A stretch of 64,000 nucleotides of DNA from Clostridium_AW sp040797845 (GTDB lineage Bacteria; Bacillota; Clostridia; Clostridiales; Clostridiaceae): the NCBI GenBank assembly GCA_040797845.1, contig JBFNFA010000010.1:114041-178040 (forward strand). The letters are read 5' to 3'. This document shows, one piece after another, positions 52,374 through 62,028 of the stretch. A program made the translations under genes and the position numbers. The notes below the pieces were generated by a model. That model was not told the DNA's origin. It saw only the letters and a list, made by a program, of their open reading frames with translations, and made no database searches. Numbering within the stretch: position 1 is the stretch's first letter; each line of letters begins with the position of its first letter.

Positions 52374-53060
52374 TTAGGCTAACCATTGAATAAAAAGTGC
52401 AAATACAAACAAACATATAGAAAATATAGGATTATATTTTATTCTAATTTCTTTATAATTTCCCATGGAAACTTTGGCTGCAATTTTAGTATAAAAATAT
52501 ATAATTAAGCTGTTTATAAATCCATTAACAAAGAAAAACTCTATAAATTTATTTTTATCTACTATAGAAGAACTTTTCATTAATCCCAAAGGAATAAAAG
52601 CAACAAAACACATTATATAATATCCTACTCTCCAAGATAAGCTCATTATAAGGATGTGGATATATTTCAAATTACTTTCCTTATATTCAAGTAATTTGAA
52701 CACTAAAACTACTACTAAACCTTCTAATAAAATACACGCAGACGGATTAAGAACTTTAACTATAGGCGTTGTAGGTGTAAATAAGTTTATTAATTTAATA
52801 GAAGCTGCTATAGAAGAAGTATAGAATATAGACTTTAAATCATTAGTTTCTTTATAGGACTTTTTCATAAAGTAATAGCCTATTGGAAATAATATTGATC
52901 CTGTTGGCACTCTAAACGGTAACATATGCAATATATTACCTACTGTAGCTTCTATAAGTCCCCATATAGCGCCCCAGAATATTATAACGCTTATATTATA
53001 TGCTTTTTCTTCTTGGCTTTTGCATAATATAGACTCCTCATTATACATATGTTTACTCAT
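52374..53060 (-). CDS. Unknown six-helix membrane protein in the molybdenum hydroxylase operon
   Basis: About 228 residues with six hydrophobic segments (IIFWGAIWGLIEATVGNIL, ACILLEGLVVVLVFKLLEY, YYIMCFVAFIPLGLM and others) and conserved-looking GLIEATVGNILHMLPFRVPTGSILFPIGYYFM. The start at 53060 is set by GGGAGGGAATTC. Not recognised. Its place between the iron-sulfur subunit and a MocA-like enzyme suggests a permease for substrate or molybdenum metabolism, but nothing in the protein proves it. Confidence 0.65.
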   Translation of the reverse strand: MSKHMYNEESILCKSQEEKAYNISVIIFWGAIWGLIEATVGNILHMLPFRVPTGSILFPIGYYFMKKSYKETNDLKSIFYTSSIAASIKLINLFTPTTPIVKVLNPSACILLEGLVVVLVFKLLEYKESNLKYIHILIMSLSWRVGYYIMCFVAFIPLGLMKSSSIVDKNKFIEFFFVNGFINSLIIYFYTKIAAKVSMGNYKEIRIKYNPIFSICLFVFALFIQWLA

Positions 53061-53079
53061 GAATTCCCTCCCATTACCT

Positions 53080-53550
53080 TTAAACTTTACCACTTAAAAT
53101 TGATTTTACAGCATTTTCAATCTCCTCGTATCCTGTACATCTGCATAAATTAGATTGAAGCCATTCTTCTGTTACACGCTTATTAGCATCAGGATGAATT
53201 TTTGCCAATGAATGACAAACCATTAAAAATCCAGAAGTGCAGTAACCACATTGAAAACCCCAATTTTCAACAAAGGCTTTTTGTATAGGGGCATCTTTTA
53301 GTCCTTCAACGGTAAGTATGCTCTTTCCCACAGCTTCCACAGTAAGCATGAGACACGCCTTTATAGGCCAATTGTCTACTAAAACAGTACAGGCGCCACA
53401 ATCTCCATTTTCACAACCAGGCTTTATACTGGTAAGACCGAGTTCTTGCCGCAAAGTGTATAATAAAATATCAGAAGGTTTAGCAGTGACCTCTCTGTCT
53501 TCCCCATTTACATTTAAAGTTAAGACAGTACTATTTAAAATCTTAAGCAT
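53080..53550 (-). CDS. Molybdenum hydroxylase small subunit, two [2Fe-2S] clusters
   Basis: 156 residues, xanthine dehydrogenase C/CoxS family. Plant-ferredoxin cluster ligands in GCENGDCGACTVLVDNWPIKAC, second-cluster ligands in CGYCTSGF and CRCTGYE. It passes electrons between the molybdenum and FAD subunits. Overlaps the FAD-subunit gene by 8 bases. Confidence 0.93.
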   Translation of the reverse strand: MLKILNSTVLTLNVNGEDREVTAKPSDILLYTLRQELGLTSIKPGCENGDCGACTVLVDNWPIKACLMLTVEAVGKSILTVEGLKDAPIQKAFVENWGFQCGYCTSGFLMVCHSLAKIHPDANKRVTEEWLQSNLCRCTGYEEIENAVKSILSGKV

Positions 53551-54391
53551 TTAATTTATCACTTTCCTTAAATTCTTCTAATACTTCATTTAACATTATA
53601 TGTAGCATAAATTTTCTATATTCAGAAGAACCACTAAGATCATCTAATATTTTATCAGGCACACTGGTAATAGCTTTTTTTATTTTTTCATCTATGGGAA
53701 TTAGATTATCATTTAGAATTTCTTCTATTAAGGAAGATCTAAATGGATATTCACATACACCGCTAAAAGCGATCTTAACTCTATTATTATTTTTTAGAGC
53801 AGCTATTGTAATTAAAGGATAGTCTATTTTTTCATTTTTTGTTCTTTTTACATGGAGATAAGGTAGGAAAAGAAATTCACTTTTTATAATCACTTGCACA
53901 ATCATCTCTCCTTTAGCAAGTTGAATACGTTTATTAAATAAATCCCTTATGAAAACTCGTCTTTTGCCATTGATACCTGCTACTACTATTTCGCTATCAG
54001 ATACCATAAGAGGTAATATGGCCTCGCGATATATAATAGTACCAGCTAAATTGCCCCCTAATGTGATTTTACCCTGTATTGTGTGATCAGCTATTCTTTG
54101 AACCGTTAAACTAAGGAGAGGAAAAAGGTTTAATTCTGCAATACTAGTAAGTGTTACAGCAGAACCAATTATTAGTTCAGCATTTTTTAATTCATGTATG
54201 CTACATTCTGGAATAGCTTTAATATCAATAATTGCTTCCGTATATACATTATTTGATCTTGCCATACTAATAAATTCTGTTCCTCCGCCATAATATATTG
54301 GTTCTTTTCCTTCAGAATTTAATTGATCAAATAAGTTAACAGCTTCTTCTACTGTTTCTGGTTTATAATATTCAAAATCAAAAGGTATCAT
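53543..54391 (-). CDS. Molybdenum hydroxylase FAD-binding subunit
   Basis: 282 residues, CoxM/XdhB family. N terminus FDFEYYKPETVEEAVNLFDQL, pyrophosphate loops YYGGGTEFISMARS and TLGGNLAGTIIY, and a C-terminal CO-dehydrogenase flavoprotein domain. Some motif positions are atypical (the usual AGGTDL is GGGTEF). Overlaps both neighbours. Confidence 0.9.
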   Translation of the reverse strand: MIPFDFEYYKPETVEEAVNLFDQLNSEGKEPIYYGGGTEFISMARSNNVYTEAIIDIKAIPECSIHELKNAELIIGSAVTLTSIAELNLFPLLSLTVQRIADHTIQGKITLGGNLAGTIIYREAILPLMVSDSEIVVAGINGKRRVFIRDLFNKRIQLAKGEMIVQVIIKSEFLFLPYLHVKRTKNEKIDYPLITIAALKNNNRVKIAFSGVCEYPFRSSLIEEILNDNLIPIDEKIKKAITSVPDKILDDLSGSSEYRKFMLHIMLNEVLEEFKESDKLNA

Positions 54392-56723
54392 ATTTACCTC
54401 CAGTTTTAGCTCTCCATATTACTTCAGGTGAAATTGGTAGTTCATTAAAATCAACTCCGGCTGCCAGTGATATAGCATTAACAAAAGCAGCAGGAATTCC
54501 AAGAATGCCGTGTTCACCCATACCTCGAGCACCAAAAGGTGCATCTATTTGAGGTGTTTCTATAAAATCTACTGTATATTCGGGGTTTTCTCCGAAACGT
54601 ATTAGCTTATAACTTCGTAAAGAGGTGTTTTCTAATATACCAGATTGGCTATATAAAAGTTCCTCTCTAGTAGCCAATCCAAGCCCCATACTCATACCGC
54701 CCATTATGAGACCTCTAGCAGTTTTAGGATTAATTACTTTACCTACATCAATAACAGTTATAGCTTTTAGTATTCTATATGTATACTTCATAGGATCATA
54801 TTCTATTTCTACAGCCTGAGCTCCTACGGTCCATGATGTTCCTGCTTTACCCTTTCCTGTTTCTTTATCTAATTTAGTTAGATGCTTCATAGTATAATTA
54901 CCCCTACCAATAATTTGACCCCCTATAGATGTTCCTCCAGGATATTCATATCCATGAACTAAGTCTTTAAATGATACATATATTTCAGGATCATCTTTTA
55001 AATATACTTTTTCTTCTTTCACATCCAAGTCCTCTGGAGTGCATTTAAGTACTATCGCTCCAAGTTCTCGCAATTGTTGCATTAGATCTTCAGCAGCCTT
55101 AATAACTGCATTTCCAACCATAAAAGTTGTCATACTTGCAACAGTCTTCCAATGTTTCGGTGAAATTTGAGTATCTACATTCATAGCTACATGAATTTTA
55201 TTAATATCCATCCTCATCTTTTCAGCAAGTATTTGAGCTATAGTAGTTCTCATTCCAGGCCCAATTTCAACAGCAGAAAAGTTAAGATTTATACTGCTAT
55301 CACTATTTAAAGTAAGAATAGCACTAGATGATGCATTAGTTGGAGAATCAGAAGTTTTCCAAAAGCAGCTTATTCCTTTCGCTCTTATGGTCCCTTTGTC
55401 TGTCTCTATCTTTCTACCTTCTTGCCAATTAATTATTTCTTTTAATCTCAATATGCAGCTTTCCAAATTTCCCGTATTACTTAAAGTTATTTTATCTTGT
55501 GTTGGAGAAAAACATCCTGGAAATATAGCATTTTTCATTCTTAATTCTAATGGATCCATTCCTATTGTGGATGCCAATTTATCTAATATCCTTTCAATAG
55601 AAAAAGTAAATGCCGCATGGCCAAATCCACGATAAGATGTAACATACGTATGGTTAGTATAAACACTAATTGCATCACACCAAACATTTTCAATATTATA
55701 TGGTCCAGTACAATCAACAGCTATTGCTTTAGCCATACGTGGGCCAGTATCTGCATAAGCACCACACTCCACGTGATAAGTACACTCTAGAGCTTTTATT
55801 AAACCATCTTTAGTAGCACCTATTTTAAGTTTTGCATTAGCACCTATTTTACACGGTGATGTAGCAATATCCTCTTCTCGCGAGTTAGCTATTTTAACCC
55901 TTCTTCCTCCAACTGCTCTTGAAGCAAGATATGCTATAAACTCAAGGTTAACGGTAGCTTTTCCCCCGAAAGCTCCTCCAACTAAGGGAACACGCACAAT
56001 AATATTTCCTTCGGGTATATTATAAAGTTTACTCAATCTCTTCTTTACTGAAAAAGGAGCTTGAGAAGAAGTATCTATTATCACATTTCCATCTGGTAGT
56101 ATTTCAGCTTCAGCATTTCGAGTTTCCATAGCAAGATGGTCAGATTGAGGCAGTGAAAAATTTAATTCTACAACAACTTCGCTTTCTGCCCACCCCCTAT
56201 TCATGTCTCCTTTTCTAATTTTCACATGATCTGCAATATTTGAATTAGGTTGAGGATATACATCTTTAACTGGGCAATGATACTCCCCTAAATTTTCATG
56301 TATTAAAGTAGCATCTGGTTTTATTGAATCATTTATTGAATTTACTATAGGTAAAGGATCATAATCAACTTTTATAAGTTGTATAGCTTTCATTGCTTCC
56401 CTTTCACTGTTAGCTACTACTACAGCCACAGGTTCACCAAAATACCTTACTCTATCTCTTGCAATAGGAGGTCTATCTTCTATTACTGAACCACTTAGCA
56501 CAGGAAAATAATGTCCAGTAATTATAGCTTGAACCCCTGTAGCTTTTGATGCATCTAAAATATCAATTGATTTTATAATGGCATGAGCATGAGTGCTAGT
56601 AAGCATTTTAGCATACAAAGTACCAGGAGTAGTTGTATCTCCATTATATTTCGCCGCTCCAGTGACCTTATTCCAAGCCTCTTTTCTTGGAGTACTTACT
56701 CCAATCATTGCTGTATGCTCCAT
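54378..56723 (-). CDS. Molybdenum hydroxylase large catalytic subunit (xanthine dehydrogenase family)
   Basis: 781 residues holding molybdopterin cytosine dinucleotide. RKEAWNKVTGAAKYNGDTTTPGTLYAKML N terminus; cofactor motif VGGAFGGKATVNLEF, YRGFGHAAFTFSIERILDKLA; catalytic Glu in GARGMGEHGILGIPAAFVNA. Substrate (purine, nicotinate-like or aldehyde) cannot be read. First gene of the operon large-FAD-FeS-membrane protein-MocA, so components for enzyme and cofactor are made together. Ribosome site AAGGAGGTT. Confidence 0.92.
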   Translation of the reverse strand: MEHTAMIGVSTPRKEAWNKVTGAAKYNGDTTTPGTLYAKMLTSTHAHAIIKSIDILDASKATGVQAIITGHYFPVLSGSVIEDRPPIARDRVRYFGEPVAVVVANSEREAMKAIQLIKVDYDPLPIVNSINDSIKPDATLIHENLGEYHCPVKDVYPQPNSNIADHVKIRKGDMNRGWAESEVVVELNFSLPQSDHLAMETRNAEAEILPDGNVIIDTSSQAPFSVKKRLSKLYNIPEGNIIVRVPLVGGAFGGKATVNLEFIAYLASRAVGGRRVKIANSREEDIATSPCKIGANAKLKIGATKDGLIKALECTYHVECGAYADTGPRMAKAIAVDCTGPYNIENVWCDAISVYTNHTYVTSYRGFGHAAFTFSIERILDKLASTIGMDPLELRMKNAIFPGCFSPTQDKITLSNTGNLESCILRLKEIINWQEGRKIETDKGTIRAKGISCFWKTSDSPTNASSSAILTLNSDSSINLNFSAVEIGPGMRTTIAQILAEKMRMDINKIHVAMNVDTQISPKHWKTVASMTTFMVGNAVIKAAEDLMQQLRELGAIVLKCTPEDLDVKEEKVYLKDDPEIYVSFKDLVHGYEYPGGTSIGGQIIGRGNYTMKHLTKLDKETGKGKAGTSWTVGAQAVEIEYDPMKYTYRILKAITVIDVGKVINPKTARGLIMGGMSMGLGLATREELLYSQSGILENTSLRSYKLIRFGENPEYTVDFIETPQIDAPFGARGMGEHGILGIPAAFVNAISLAAGVDFNELPISPEVIWRAKTGGKYDTF

Positions 56724-56863
56724 ATACTAACCTCCTTATGTAAACATCTAATAGGCAAAAACTATTTATATTAAAATAGTCTATCCACCCATATTTAAAA
56801 TATTCTTCTATGATTTCGTAGAAAATGTTAACCATACTTTACAAATTAAATAGTATACACATA

Positions 56864-56894
56864 AAAAGGGACTGATTAAAAACCAGTCCCTTTT
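56864..56894 (-). terminator. Terminator of the TipAS regulator gene
   Basis: AAAAGGGACTG / CAGTCCCTTTT hairpin, followed by TTATG on the minus strand. Confidence 0.75.
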
Positions 56895-56914
56895 CTATAA
56901 CCTGTTATAAAGTA

Positions 56915-57679
56915 TTACTCTTTCATACCTGTATAAATTAAAATTGCATCTCTTAAGAACGCTGCTGTTCCAGGCTGCTTTTTATCATAATATGCTGTGA
57001 ATCTTTCATCAGCAACATACATTTGAGCAACACCAGCGTGTGCCTCTTTACTGTAATCACTCCAGTAAAATGTTAACCATTGTTTATGCAAATCGGCGGC
57101 TCTTTGAGCTATATCACTAGCTGGGTCCCCAGTTTTAAAAGCTTCTTCTAATGTTGATATTACCTCTTCAGCTAAGCTTGTTACTTTATCATATTCTTCT
57201 TCAGTCATATTCATTAATTTTGCATTTGATTTTTCAACTGTATTATTACCGTATTTTTCTCGAATTTCTTTACCATATTTCTCTTCATTATCATTGATCA
57301 TTTTTTGTTTAAAACCCTCAAACTTTTCTTTATCACTCATCTCAATTCTCCCTTCTGTTAAAGCTATACTTTTATTTACATTAGCTATTAACAAATCTAA
57401 TTGTTCTCTTTTTTCCAGGAGCTTTTCACGATGTTCTTTAAGTGCAATCATTTTATCAAAGGTAGGTGATGTCATTATATTTTTTATATTATCTAGGCTT
57501 ACACCTAATTCTCTGTAAAAAAGTATTTGTTGCAACCTATCAACTTCTCTTTGACCATAAATTCGATATCCTGATGAATTAATTCTTGCCGGCTTAAGAA
57601 TTCCTATTTCATCATAATACCTAAGTGCCCTAGTGCTAATACCTGCTAATCTACCTAACTTTTGCACTGTATATTCCAT
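56915..57679 (-). CDS. MerR-family regulator with TipAS drug-binding domain
   Basis: 254 residues. MerR winged helix (YTVQKLGRLAGISTRALRYYDEIGILKPARINSSGYRIYGQREVDRL), a coiled-coil dimer helix (KEHREKLLEKREQLDLLIANVNKSIAL), and a TipAS domain from about 110 (KYGNNTVEKSNAKLMNMTEEEYDKVT...LHKQWLTFYW...GVAQMYVADERFTAYYD). TipAS domains bind thiopeptide or other antibiotics and activate the promoter. Located beside an ABC-F gene of ribosomal protection type. Confidence 0.9.
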   Translation of the reverse strand: MEYTVQKLGRLAGISTRALRYYDEIGILKPARINSSGYRIYGQREVDRLQQILFYRELGVSLDNIKNIMTSPTFDKMIALKEHREKLLEKREQLDLLIANVNKSIALTEGRIEMSDKEKFEGFKQKMINDNEEKYGKEIREKYGNNTVEKSNAKLMNMTEEEYDKVTSLAEEVISTLEEAFKTGDPASDIAQRAADLHKQWLTFYWSDYSKEAHAGVAQMYVADERFTAYYDKKQPGTAAFLRDAILIYTGMKE

Positions 57680-57775
57680 ACGCTTACCCCCCTTACAATA
57701 TTACTCTACACCTTTACGTTGCGTTAATGTCAAGGGTTTTTATATATAGTTTCATATCCAATTTCATGTTTTTAT

Positions 57776-59422
57776 TTATATTTTTAGTTTCAACTTCTTC
57801 AGTTCATCTAATACTTCATAATACTCTTTATCTAGCGCTATTATATCATCCTTCTTTGATGGCATAGATAGTCTTCCTATGATTTCTGAAAGTCGATTCT
57901 GTAATATAAAAATTTGTTTTTCAATCTCATCTTTATCCTTATCTAGACACATATTTTTACTAGATAAGTATTCCTGGTAATTGCCTTTAAACATTTTTAT
58001 TTCATGGTTCTCTATGGTCATTATGTGATCTGCAACAGACTCTACAAATCTTCTATCATGAGAAACAAACAATAAAGTTCTATCATACTCTCTAAGAAGT
58101 TTCTCTACCACTTCAAGGGAGTTTATATCCATATAATTAGTAGGTTCATCTAATATAAGCAAATTTATATCCTGTAATAGCATTTTTGCGAAGGACACCT
58201 TAACTCGTTCTCCTCCACTTAGTACACTAATTTTTTTATAAATATCCTCTTCTTTAAATAATAATCTTGCTAGTAGTATCCTAACAAAAGTTTCATTATA
58301 TATACTACTTTCCATTACGTTTTCTATTATAGTCAAGCTTTCTTCTAAAATACTCATATCTTGGCTAAAGTATCCTATTTTAGCTCCTTGTGCAAGTCTT
58401 ATGGAATCATCACTGTTCATTATCATTTTAATCAAAGTACTTTTTCCACATCCATTAGATCCAATCAATGCTACTTTTGAGTTATTATATACATTAAATT
58501 CAGCATTATTAAATATAGTTTTTTTATAAAATATTTTGTTTATATTTCGGCCTTCTATGATTATTTTACTATGAAGTTTATTTGAATCCCCAATATCTAG
58601 CTTAATATGCTCTTGTTTCTTAGGCTTTTCTTTAATCTCAAGATGTTCTATTCTTTTCTCAACATTTTTCACTGCCCTCTCAAGATTTCCCTTGGACCTT
58701 TGATCTCCCATCTTATGAAGCCTAGCTTCTGAATTTCCCATTCGTTTAGGAGCACTTTTCACACTCTTTACCTTTTCCTTGGTATCAGTAATCACTTCCT
58801 GAAGTCGCCTTTTTTCTTTTATATACTCCTCATATTCAAATTGAGCCCTATCTCTCTCTTGTTTTTTTTGAATAACATAATCACTATAATTTCCTTTATA
58901 TATTTTTATCTTGCCATGCTCTATCTCCAATATTTTGTTACACAATTTATCCAAAAAATTTCTATCATGAGATATAAGAACCAATGCACCTTTGTATTCT
59001 CCAAACTTTTTTTCCATAAGCTCAATGCCCTCTATATCTACATTGCTAGTAGGCTCATCTGCAAATATCAACAAACTATTATGACTTAAACCAGCGGCAA
59101 GCTTAAACCTTGTCTTTTCTCCTCCACTCATACTTTCATTCCATATATTCGCAACACCAAATTTTGAAGCCATTTCATTGCTAATATTTTTATTTTCTGG
59201 TCTTTCTAACTGGGATATATATGAGCATTTTTCGTATAACTTAACCCATCCTTCATCAGGTTCTAATCTTTTACTAAGTATATTGATTAAGGTAGTTTTA
59301 CCTACTCCATTTACACCTACAATTCCTATTCTGTCCTCAGAGTAAACTTTTAAATTTTCTATATCTAGTATCAATCTATCACCAAAATATTTTTTAATAT
59401 TGCTACATTCCATTAACAACAT
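57776..59422 (-). CDS. ABC-F family ribosome protection ATPase
   Basis: 548 residues, two ABC domains on one chain without membrane segments: first Walker A GVNGVGKTT and signature MSGGEKTRFKLA, second GSNGCGKST and LSGGERVKVSFAKMLL, with the arm/linker (KKQERDRAQFEYEEYIKEKRRLQEVITDTKEKVKSVKSAPKRMGNSEARLHKMG) of antibiotic-resistance ABC-F proteins (Msr/Lsa/Vga type). Such proteins dislodge drugs from the ribosome. A long leader with a hairpin over the ribosome site precedes it, as expected for an antibiotic-inducible gene. Confidence 0.9.
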   Translation of the reverse strand: MLLMECSNIKKYFGDRLILDIENLKVYSEDRIGIVGVNGVGKTTLINILSKRLEPDEGWVKLYEKCSYISQLERPENKNISNEMASKFGVANIWNESMSGGEKTRFKLAAGLSHNSLLIFADEPTSNVDIEGIELMEKKFGEYKGALVLISHDRNFLDKLCNKILEIEHGKIKIYKGNYSDYVIQKKQERDRAQFEYEEYIKEKRRLQEVITDTKEKVKSVKSAPKRMGNSEARLHKMGDQRSKGNLERAVKNVEKRIEHLEIKEKPKKQEHIKLDIGDSNKLHSKIIIEGRNINKIFYKKTIFNNAEFNVYNNSKVALIGSNGCGKSTLIKMIMNSDDSIRLAQGAKIGYFSQDMSILEESLTIIENVMESSIYNETFVRILLARLLFKEEDIYKKISVLSGGERVKVSFAKMLLQDINLLILDEPTNYMDINSLEVVEKLLREYDRTLLFVSHDRRFVESVADHIMTIENHEIKMFKGNYQEYLSSKNMCLDKDKDEIEKQIFILQNRLSEIIGRLSMPSKKDDIIALDKEYYEVLDELKKLKLKI

Positions 59423-59740
59423 AAAAAATCCCCTCCTTGTAATCTGGAGAGGATAGCGTCATAACTATATAACAACCCTAATCCATTCGAATAAAATGTT
59501 ATTAATACGAATTAATGCACATTAATATTCAAATAGCCAATTAAGGTAAAAAACACACTATATGAACAAACTATCAACAGTTATAAAAACACTATCCACT
59601 CACAAAATTAAATAAAATGCATGACAATAAAGCCTTTACTTAAGACTTTATTTAATTTTTCATTTTACATAAATTAAAGTGAATTACATTCTCATTTCTG
59701 CTAATACCTTGCCCTTTCATAAAATAAAATTTATTAATTT
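59423..59740 (-). promoter_or_regulatory. Attenuator-like leader of the ABC-F gene
   Basis: About 318-base 5' region. Immediately before the start, ATCCTCTCC (59454-59446) pairs with GGAGGGGAT (59436-59428, contains the ribosome site), followed by TTTTTTATG where ATG is the start; the structure can act as terminator and as ribosome-site cover. An upstream leader ORF (MKGQGISRNENVIHFNLCKM..., 22 codons) lacks a clear ribosome site. AATAAAG/CTTTATT forms another stem near 59617-59643. Confidence 0.6.
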
Positions 59741-59747
59741 TAATATA

Positions 59748-59776
59748 ATTATATATATAACTTATGTTACTGTCAA
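59748..59776 (-). promoter_or_regulatory. Consensus promoter of the ABC-F leader
   Basis: Minus strand: TTGACA (59776-59771), 17 bases, TATAAT (59753-59748); both boxes perfect. Confidence 0.8.
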
Positions 59777-59802
59777 TTTATAGGTTCTAATATAGATAAA
59801 CT

Positions 59803-60237
59803 TTAAAAATTTTCTTCAAGCTTTATACCTATTTTATCTATTGTCTCTATAAGTTGTTTTTCTTTTTCATAGCCAAGTATTTTTGAATATCTTTCATGTA
59901 AATTGTTCCATGCTTTATCAATATCAGGTTGCAACTTTTGCCCTTTTTCTGTAGGATATATACGACAATTTTTACCTTCACATTTTCTTATTACTAACCC
60001 CTTAACTTCTAATTTATCTATAAATCTAGTTATCGTTGATGGAGTCATGTGAAGTGCTTCTCCAATTTCCTTTTGTCCTACACCTTTATTAACATTAACT
60101 ATATTAATTAGCAAAGCATAAGTGGGTGACAAACCTGTTATTTCAAATTCTTCCTCAGCCATTTTACCAATTACTCTGGATAATTTATTTACTGTAAAAT
60201 ATAAGCAATTGGATAATGATGGTTCTGTATCTGCCAT
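59803..60237 (-). CDS. MarR family transcriptional regulator
   Basis: 144 residues. Winged helix from about 45 (INIVNVNKGVGQKEIGEALHMTPSTITRFIDKLEVKGLVIRKCEGKNCRIYPTEKGQKL) with dimer helices at both ends. Two Cys (in CEGKNCR of the wing) could be redox-sensitive. Adjacent to GNAT and ABC-F genes; target unknown. Confidence 0.88.
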   Translation of the reverse strand: MADTEPSLSNCLYFTVNKLSRVIGKMAEEEFEITGLSPTYALLINIVNVNKGVGQKEIGEALHMTPSTITRFIDKLEVKGLVIRKCEGKNCRIYPTEKGQKLQPDIDKAWNNLHERYSKILGYEKEKQLIETIDKIGIKLEENF

Positions 60238-60257
60238 TAAAATTATCCCTTTCTAAT

Positions 60258-60818
60258 TTATATTAGTTTTCTTTTTATATTTTCTTCCCATTCTGTTTTA
60301 AGTATTCCATATAAGTACATATCATGTCTTTTACTATCTCTATTAATAAATTCTCTAAATACACCTTCTTTTATAAATCCTAACTTTTCATATAGGTTTA
60401 TGGCAGGTTTATTATATTCTAATACATACAAGTATATTTTATGAAAATTTAACTCTTCGAATCCAAACTCCATAGTTAAATACATAGCTTCTTCCCCTAT
60501 GCCTTGCCCTCTATATTCTTCATTCCCTAATCCTATATATATTAGAGCCGTCCCATTATTCCATAGGACATTTTCAAAGCCCGTAACTCCAATAAACTCA
60601 CCAGTTTCAATATGTCTTATAGCGAATATATATTTGTCACTAGCTCCCTTTATTTCATTTAACATTTCTAAAACTTCTTCACTATTTTTAGGTACCGCAC
60701 TTATCACATCATAGTTTCTCATAAAATGGGTATCGTTGTACCATTGTGTAAATTGAGCTACGTCTTCTTTTTCTATAGCTGTAAGTCTCACTTTTTTTCC
60801 TTCTAATAATTTTTTCAT
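60258..60818 (-). CDS. GNAT acetyltransferase, RimJ/RimL type
   Basis: 186 residues. KKVRLTAIEKEDVAQFTQWYND N terminus; acetyl-CoA loop YRGQGIGEEAMYLTMEFGF; LNFHKIYLYVLEYNKPAINLYEKLGFIKEGVFREFI is the hallmark of Rim-type acetyltransferases acting on protein N termini or small molecules such as polyamines or drugs. 20 bp before the MarR gene in the same direction, so perhaps one operon. Confidence 0.88.
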   Translation of the reverse strand: MKKLLEGKKVRLTAIEKEDVAQFTQWYNDTHFMRNYDVISAVPKNSEEVLEMLNEIKGASDKYIFAIRHIETGEFIGVTGFENVLWNNGTALIYIGLGNEEYRGQGIGEEAMYLTMEFGFEELNFHKIYLYVLEYNKPAINLYEKLGFIKEGVFREFINRDSKRHDMYLYGILKTEWEENIKRKLI

Positions 60819-60894
60819 AAAATCACCTTTTCAATAAACTAGCCTTCAAATAGATTAAATATTCAATTTGAAGATTATTATTTTTTCTAATTTT

Positions 60895-61794
60895 CTAATG
60901 GCAACTAAGAATAAACTTTTTTTCTAGTTTAACTGGGTAATAAGAAAGTTTAGCCTTCCTAAGCCCCTCTATACCTAAGTCCTGTTCTCTATTTATTATT
61001 TCCACATCATTGAAACATTTGTCTATGAATGTTTTATTAATAAAACTATAAATTCCATTGTAGTTTATATCACCTTTTTCTATATGAATAACCGCTAATT
61101 TATCATTAAGTTTTTCCCCTAAGCTAAAAGCTGCAACTTCATTATCTACATAAACCGCTATTCCCTTTAAGTTAAATAAATCCATATTTCTAACCATATC
61201 TTTTATAGCTAGATTTTCATAATAAAGCATTTTATTATTGCTATTATTCTCATCGTACCATTTTTCTGAAGCCTTTATTACATCCTCAATAACTTCTTCA
61301 CTTAGTATTTCTTTTACTTCATAGTTATAGTTCTTAACGAAAGAATTATAGTGATTCTTCTTTCTGTGAAGTTTTTTTCCTGATAGTTTTATTAATTTTT
61401 CTGCTTCATATAAGTAATCAAAATTATCTCTATCTTCTTCAATGCAAGCCTCTCGTATTTCCATGCTCAAAGATTTTAATTTCTCTATAAAATCTTCTTC
61501 TAAATCTTTAAATAAATACTCCATACTATTCTCTTTTTTATATTGTGCTAAACACTCTAATATATCTTGTAAATCCTCTTCTTTATATCCTAATGGTTGC
61601 ATAAAATAATAATTTCCTTCAAAATCTTGTTTCTTTATAATTAATGCATCTTTATAGATTGTATACTGAGTATTACAAGCATCTTTCCATATATATAAAG
61701 TAGTAAATGAGTATTCACAGCTTAAAAATCTATACGGATTTGTATACCTTTCAAGTATACTTTTATCCTCCAATGTAAGCTTTTTAAAATCCAT
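60895..61794 (-). CDS. DUF2156 acyltransferase-like protein
   Basis: 299 residues of the DUF2156 family (C-terminal fold of lysylphosphatidylglycerol synthases, GNAT-like). MDFKKLTLEDKSILERYTNPYRFLSCEYSFTTLYIWKD start, HRKKNHYNSFVKNYNY centre, and GIYSFINKTFIDKCFNDVEIINREQDLGIEGLRKAKLSYYPVKLEKKF at the end. No membrane helices, so it is a soluble DUF2156 protein, not full MprF. Substrate unknown. Confidence 0.85.
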   Translation of the reverse strand: MDFKKLTLEDKSILERYTNPYRFLSCEYSFTTLYIWKDACNTQYTIYKDALIIKKQDFEGNYYFMQPLGYKEEDLQDILECLAQYKKENSMEYLFKDLEEDFIEKLKSLSMEIREACIEEDRDNFDYLYEAEKLIKLSGKKLHRKKNHYNSFVKNYNYEVKEILSEEVIEDVIKASEKWYDENNSNNKMLYYENLAIKDMVRNMDLFNLKGIAVYVDNEVAAFSLGEKLNDKLAVIHIEKGDINYNGIYSFINKTFIDKCFNDVEIINREQDLGIEGLRKAKLSYYPVKLEKKFILSCH

Positions 61795-61997
61795 TATATC
61801 AACCTTTCATTTTCATTTAATTAAAATATGATTTATTACTTGTATATACAAATAATAAATCATATTTTAAAATAAGTCAACAATTGTTAAATAAACGCTT
61901 TTTTAATTTAGTAGCCATTGTTTTAAAGATATTAGTAATTAAATCCCTTTCATTATTGATTCTTCATCCAATAGTTTAATATATTTTTTATAAACCA

Positions 61998-62027
61998 AAA
62001 ACCTACGACGTAAACATCCTAGGTTTT
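61998..62027. terminator. Terminator downstream of the glycosyltransferase
   Basis: AAAACCTA / TAGGTTTT stem with T-runs on both strands, in the 61795-62028 gap, which otherwise shows only AT-rich sequence. Confidence 0.6.
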
Positions 62028-62028
62028 T

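Noticed and set aside
59617..59740. 22-codon leader peptide of the ABC-F gene as a firm feature
   Set aside because: No convincing ribosome site before its ATG; mentioned only within the leader entry.
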